Notes under the pieces: model-generated
Databases searched by the model: none
Seen by the model: only the letters and a program-made list of their open reading frames with translations
Told to the model about the DNA's origin: nothing
In this document: piece after piece, positions 58,350 to 64,000 of the stretch
Position numbering within the stretch: position 1 is the first letter of the stretch
How the letters are laid out: each line of letters starts with the position of its first letter
Assembly: GCA_958496175.1 (NCBI GenBank)
Contig: OY292274.1
Coordinates: 49,734,630 to 49,798,629, forward strand
Length of the DNA stretch: 64,000 nucleotides
Direction of reading: 5' to 3'
Source of the DNA: Sisyra terminalis
Taxonomy: Eukaryota; Arthropoda; Insecta; Neuroptera; Sisyridae
Translations under genes and position numbers: made by a program

Positions 58350-60917
58350 CACTTTTAAAATGTAATAAAGAATTAAAAATAATATTTTAATTATGGTAAG
58401 AAAAATAGGCAGAAAACTAAACCAGTTATCAAATGAAAAACAAAAAATAATATTTTTCGCTTAAATAGAATTTTTATTTTTCTATTATCTGAGTAAGTTC
58501 ACATTTGTATTTCACAGAAGTCATAACAAAATTTTAATTCTAATCTTACTTGAATGAAAATATTAATTTGAAAATCCAACAGAGAATGACATTTCAATAT
58601 TTTCATATAATACAAACCCTAATTTAATCTTGTTTTTGAGAGCTGAATGTAAATAAAAGGCGAAACTGCAATACAAGACTGTTGAAATATGTTTAGTATT
58701 GTACGTATATTTGGTTTTACATAGAATAAATGCCTTCATAATCCATATTAAATTTGAAATTTATATACGTAGATATGGTATGTTGGTACATATGCCTATT
58801 GTGTCTCCGGGGAAATGTCGGAAACGTCCTTTTCCACACGCAATCCTTACATAAGTATCTTTTCCACTGTGACGGTGATTCCACTTTATGGATCTTCCAG
58901 TTTCATATTGTTCAAACGGAATCCTAATTTTATATTCGTGTCGTCGTTACATTTAACCAATCTAGTGTGACAATATTTTGTATGACGTTTGAGAAAATGC
59001 CTGTTTCGTATTCTTTTGCCTTTTGTTGCATATTGCTAAGACTTCAGTGACATTTAAATAACAAACGAATCATTTGCGAAAAGAAAAACTGAAATTTTCG
59101 GCTCGTTTGACCTACCTTTAAGATCAAAACAAATATCAGGTTTTAGTAAACATTTTCTTTTCGTAAGAAGCTTTTTTATGTGTTCGCTTTGTTTGATATT
59201 TTCCATTTATTTTTTCTTTTGATGCATACTTGATCTACAACTGATATTGATTTGTATTTTTTTTTCAATAAAAGTTTTAAATTCCTTTACAATGCAATAT
59301 AAAAACAATTTTCAAAGAAAATAAATTCCTTTTAAAAATTAATTTCAAATTCCTAAATAAACAATTTAAAAAATTTATGATAAAAAATTTCTTAGGAGCA
59401 TGACAATATTTTCTATTACCTACACACATGGTACCTTCTGCTAATATCATTCACAAAATAAAAGAAACTATTTTTCAAAATGAAATATATACAAGGATAA
59501 AGGGATTTATATACAATTGTGTTATGAGAAGTTCTTGCTCGCATTGTTAAAAATTGCTACAACAGAGAATTGCTCTAGTTTTCCACAAATATCAGATACT
59601 TTATGAGGACAGAATCATCCTTTTTCTTATTTCATGCTGGGTTTTTTCGTTGTTCTTTGATTAAAGTGCATAAAATTTAGTTTGTCATGTTCAAAAATAA
59701 CGTATTTTCCCTTGTATTGGAAAAATGTTAAATCATCTTTCATTTGTTGTCGGAACGATAAAAAAATATGTCAATTGAAATGCATAGTAGTTCAATTATT
59801 CGCATAGTGATCGTCGATATGCCATTCCATTAATGCATATATATTTTTTGTTATATTTTCAATTTATTTGACAAAACCTAAAGTCTATTTTGTAAAAAGA
59901 TACGAAAGAAAATATTTTAACCGATGAGTAATTGGCAAAACATATAAATTGTCATCATAACTTACCATTTTCTAAATATACATTATTTTTAAGTCATTTA
60001 AATTTTGTATTCTTGATTTTTTTTTGATTTTTTTTAATATGCAACCAATTAGTTTATTTATTTTTTTGGATAAATATTTAGTTTGACTATTTAATGAACA
60101 TGTGGAGTATCTTCAGAAAAAAAACTATTTTGTGCGTTAAATCCTTTTGAGCTTTACATTTATGGTTAAGACAGTTTTCGTCTTCGAATATTGAATCAAT
60201 TACTGGAGTTTTATTCTACTCTATATTCAAAAAATAATTATTTGCATAACCAGAAAGATAAATTTAATTTTTAAAAAGCTTTACTATAAGATATATTTTC
60301 GTAATTTGGATAATATACGGTACCGCTAATAGTTTTACAAACGATATAAATTCCTCGTAAATATATATAACAATATATATTATGTGTATGTATAGTAAAA
60401 ATATTATTAAATTTGATTGATTTTAATTATTTACTTGTTATAAAATTTTATGCTTTGCCAAACACATAAGGTTTATCGACTTTTATGGTTTATGTTCGAT
60501 TGAAAATATGAAACTTCTTTTAAATAGTAGTCATGTGTTTTGGTTATTTATGTTACGTTTATTTTAGCTTATAGTAAGTTAACTGTTATAAGTGATAATG
60601 GAGTCCATTTTAAAATTTAAGGACAGTTGATTAAGTTATTGCACTTTTCTTTATTTAAGTTAGTACATAAAATTCCAGTTAATGAAATTATACTATGTTT
60701 ATGTATAATAGTTTCCCGACAATCCCAGAAGTTCAAAACAATAGTCGGGCCGAACCTTTATAGAATTCATTTGTTCCTCTTAATTAAAGTTTAACATCTT
60801 TATATGATTTCCTTTTTTAAAATTTGAACAAAATGGCTGATAAGACTTAGCATTAAATGGCAATATCACTTACAATTCAAAAACAAAAACAAAAGTCACT
60901 ATATACTATTAAGACCA
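58350..60917. other. AT-rich stretch without a recognised gene
   Basis: A slightly less AT-rich patch lies at about 58800-58990. Nothing recognised as coding or repeat. Confidence 0.5.
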
Positions 60918-61075
60918 ACTAGTGATAGATTGGTCAAGGTAGTCGCTTCCAAACTGATAGGTCTTGGGTTCGATTCTCGTATCGAGCAAATTTTCAGTAT
61001 TTCTGGGTTAACGGCTTTTCATTAATCCTAGAACCGCTAAAAAGCTTGGAAGATATAAAGTGACAAAAATAACGA
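60918..61075 (+). mobile_element. tRNA-derived SINE, copy 3
   Basis: The A-box-like TTGGTCAAGGTAGTCG is near 60930, with a B box GGGTTCGATTCTCGTA at 60966-60981. ATCGAGCAAATTTTCAGTAT, CCTAGAACCGCTAAAAAGC and GATATAAAGTGACAAAAATA follow. The 3' region is more diverged than in copies 2 and 4. Confidence 0.88.
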
Positions 61076-62770
61076 CAAAAACATATTTATAAGTGAATTT
61101 GTTTACACCAAAGCAATATAGAGAAATTACTATAATGTAAAAGTATAAGTAAGATGATCAATTTATGTAAAGATAAATAATAGATTATCTAAGTAAAGAG
61201 TAAAAATAAAAAAATACTAAATTTTGTTAAAAATTAAAATAATTTTACTGTCTAAAACTATCTTAACCTTTGCATATTTAATACAAAAAAAAAATACTAG
61301 CGATCAATAACGATTGCTTTTTGCACTTAGAGCAGAAAAAATATGTTTTATTGACTTTTTTTTTATGTTGGATTTCTTCCAAACACTGTCTGAATGTTTT
61401 AATACTGACCTAATATTCCATTCTTGACCAGTAAAATTTTTGGCTTAGGATAATCGTTAAGTTGGGTTTCGTTCAAAACTCTTGTAACTTTTGTTTGTCA
61501 TAGCTCTAGAATATCATTAATGTTTCCAACCCTTAAACATTCTCAAACCCACTTCTCCACTAACTACTACTTTGAGTTTTGAATATGTTTTCAAAAGCAC
61601 TAAATACTATTTTAGGCATTCGCAACGCTAAGCCGATCTAACAAAATCCTTAATAAAATCAAACTTGGTTTGAAAATTATTTAAAAATTTCAGAATAGCT
61701 CAGTGATTTTATAATGGTAAGATACCCTCATAATTATAAACAATATAATAGTCAAATCGGTTTCATGCATAGTTCAACAATTTTTCAACTGGATTAAAAA
61801 TTGACGTTGACAATCGATGTTGGATTTTTTAATTAATAGTTGGCATGACTGAAGATTTAAGGGCGTAAAAATATATATTTTAATTATAAACGTTATAATT
61901 TGATACAACTAGAAAAACAATGAATGATTCGCATATTTAACGACATAACAGTAGTTAGTAAATTTAAACATGTTGAAATATTATGATATTGGTACATAGC
62001 AGGGGCAAAAGGTTGGTTATTTTAAATAATTTTTTAATAAATTTCAAATAATTTAATTGAAAATATTTACTAAAAATTTTACAGACACTGAAACTTGAAG
62101 TTATAATAATTAAATTAGAAATTAAACACACATATAGCCTACAACGGATAGTACTAATTCCTAAATAGTCTCCAAATTCCCCACTTTCTATTTAAATTGG
62201 TATTTATTTTCAGTTTGACCCATTTTTCGTAGTTGATCGCGTATAAATAAGAAAAACTATTGTCGATCATATCAGTAATTTTGACCTTATCTTGAGATAT
62301 AGTATTACCTTCATTTTGATATTCGTGCATAATTCCGCACAGAAAAGAATCTTTACCGAGATCATCCAATTATCTATATTTTCTGAATTTTTAATAAATA
62401 TATATTTCACCATTGCATTACCAATAGATTTTTGATGCAAGAAAAACAATTGAGCAGCAATAACCCGATTTAATTTTTATGTATAAAATCCGAAAAATTG
62501 ATCCAATAGTTGAGAGTGTAGCACACCGCTGACAACCATCAATGTGAAATGAACAATTCACTATGTTATTGAGTTCGGAAGTTTTTGAAGTCGTGAGCTT
62601 AATAAGCGACAATCATTATAAATATACGAAATTTTCAAGTTTAAAGCTCATTACAATACAGAGTTACAATTTGTCCGTACCTACTTATCCTAATTATTGA
62701 ATTTTTTTAAGTAATATATTTATAATGAATGACATTTAAATAAAAAGAATCTAAAGAATACTTATTTAGT
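61076..62770. other. AT-rich stretch without a recognised gene
   Basis: Overlapping frames at 62154-62612 (minus) have no domain and differ between frames. Nothing else recognised. Confidence 0.5.
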
Positions 62771-62937
62771 CTACCGGTGGCCGAGTGCTCCAGGGAATTA
62801 CTCCAAAACCGGAAGGTTTTGGGTTCGATCCTCGTACTGAGCAAATTTTCGATATTTCTCGATTTCAAATTTTATTTACCCTAGAGTCGCGTTAGACCTT
62901 AGTAGTTATAAAGCAACGATAATAATTAATAATTAAA
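62771..62937 (+). mobile_element. tRNA-derived SINE, copy 4 (best preserved)
   Basis: The head CTACCGGTGGCCGAGTGCTC resembles a Leu- or Ser-type tRNA with an A box (GTGGCCGAGTGCTCCAGG), and the B box GGGTTCGATCCTCGTA is close to the canonical GGTTCGANNCC. The body contains GAGCAAATTTTCGATATTTC, CTAGAGTCGCGTTAGACC and TTAGTAGTTATAAAGCAACG, and ends in an AATAATTAAT tail. This copy defines the family within the window. Confidence 0.92.
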
Positions 62938-64000
62938 CAAATATTTCTTTAGGAACTTGTCAACATTGTTAGAAGTTTTATAATTTTCGACAGCTAATGA
63001 GTTTAAATGAAGCGTAGGGTGTAAAATTTTACTTGGGATGTCACTCTTTCAAAATCACTATTTTAAATGACGATCATCCTGGACAGAAGAGTAATAATTT
63101 TTTCCTTAAAATTTCAAGTAGGTCACTCTTTTAGTGAACCTATATCAGTTTTAATCAAATTTATTTAAAAACTTAAAATGTATATCTAGATAGATGTTAC
63201 ATCTTACAGTTCAGAGTATTTAAATTAACTTTGTTAATAAAAACCAAAAAAAAAATATTAATAAAAATATTAATAAAAATTTAAACAAAATTTAAAAAAA
63301 AAAGATCAAAGTGTTGTCAATTATTTCGAGAACTAACTTTACATTTCTCTCACATCTTTCCATAACGATAAAGCTTAAACTCTAATTAATCGAAAACGAG
63401 CCGGGGAGTTAATGGTAATCTTATTTATCGGAAATGAGGTAACCTACTGCGTCAAGTGAGGTTATACAACACTAGCAAAATTAATTTCTCTAATCAATCT
63501 TGAATTATGTTCTGTATCTTCACAAATAAGTAAATTTATCGATTATATGTACATTCTTATGTTAATGACTCAAACAACCAATGTCATGTAGTTTGTTTTG
63601 GCCGTGTGAGGGTCAACGGAATGGGGCGAGACGTACTGGAACAGGATGAGACAGTATCGTGGTGAAATACTTGGATGGTTTTAATATAGAGGAATGGTGG
63701 TTTGTTTTCGTTACCGCGAACGTACGAGGTCTTCCTGGTCCCTCGTTTAATACACATTATATATGTATACAAAGGGGTTCTCCAATACCGAGCTGAATAC
63801 TTATTTAATACCAAAGCCAGAGAAGTTAGAAAAGGAAAACGCTTCACTTTATCAGAATACTAATTTCTCGCCACATTTTACCCTTGCTTTCTCCACAAGC
63901 CACTTAAAATATCGGCAAATTCGCCGTGTACGTTGTATTGTTTTCAGCCTATTACCTATTATAAACGTTTAATTTGTATTATCTTCCATAATTTAATAAA
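62938..64000. other. AT-rich stretch, less AT-rich toward the end
   Basis: From about 63590 to 63790 the sequence is less AT-rich, and frames are open on both strands (63584-63847 minus without ATG, 63763-63972 plus). Neither reads as a known protein. This could be the edge of a gene or regulatory DNA continuing beyond the window. Confidence 0.35.

Noticed and set aside
1..64000. CRISPR arrays, bacterial operons, rRNA genes and functional tRNA genes
   Set aside because: None was seen. Direct repeats lack regular spacing, and the only tRNA-like sequences are the SINE heads, which do not fold as complete tRNAs by eye.

Overview
This window looks like nuclear DNA of an insect or a closely similar arthropod. 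It is very AT-rich, has no operon-like packing of genes, and carries many decayed transposable elements of types common in insects: mariner, a Tc1-like element, hAT-like and pogo-like miniature elements, a tRNA-derived SINE, fragments of non-LTR retrotransposons, Penelope-like elements and possible Helitron ends. The order cannot be fixed from the sequence. No complete host protein gene was recognised. The 64 kb is most simply read as intergenic or large-intron DNA built by repeat insertion and decay. All homology calls come from reading translations by eye; no search was run.

Layout. 0-6 kb: two long foldback repeats (1920-2891 and 5179-5597); the second has a Penelope-type terminal sequence. 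6-13 kb: a small Cys-rich ORF (6538-6750), a mariner transposase remnant on the minus strand (8080-8790), a long hairpin (9384-9452) and a 100-codon ORF with a membrane-like segment (12550-12852). 16-22 kb: a ~670 bp dispersed repeat whose inverted partner lies at 38841-39531, a Helitron-like terminus, SINE copy 1, a less AT-rich island (20935-21175) and a Tc1-like remnant (21378-22221). 22-34 kb: an inverted duplication (22333-22768), hAT-type elements, a coding-like stretch with one stop (26201-26485), a long TA microsatellite, and the RNase H end of a dead non-LTR element (31628-32020).

34-48 kb: SINE copy 2, two 259 bp segments that are almost identical although the RNase H sequence they carry was already dead (38117-38375 and 47675-47933), the second dispersed repeat, and two non-autonomous DNA elements (41291-41853 and a pogo-like one at 43639-44215). 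51-64 kb: a DDE transposase fragment, a second coding-like stretch (53450-53722), a compact Penelope-like element (57694-58349) and SINE copies 3 and 4.

The strongest observation is the Penelope-like unit at 57694-58349. It is a GIY-YIG endonuclease reading frame without a reverse transcriptase, flanked by two 87 bp inverted repeats that match at every base. The right repeat also contains most of the core of a hammerhead ribozyme. The parts of this window do not form a pathway; what links them is a shared history of transposition.
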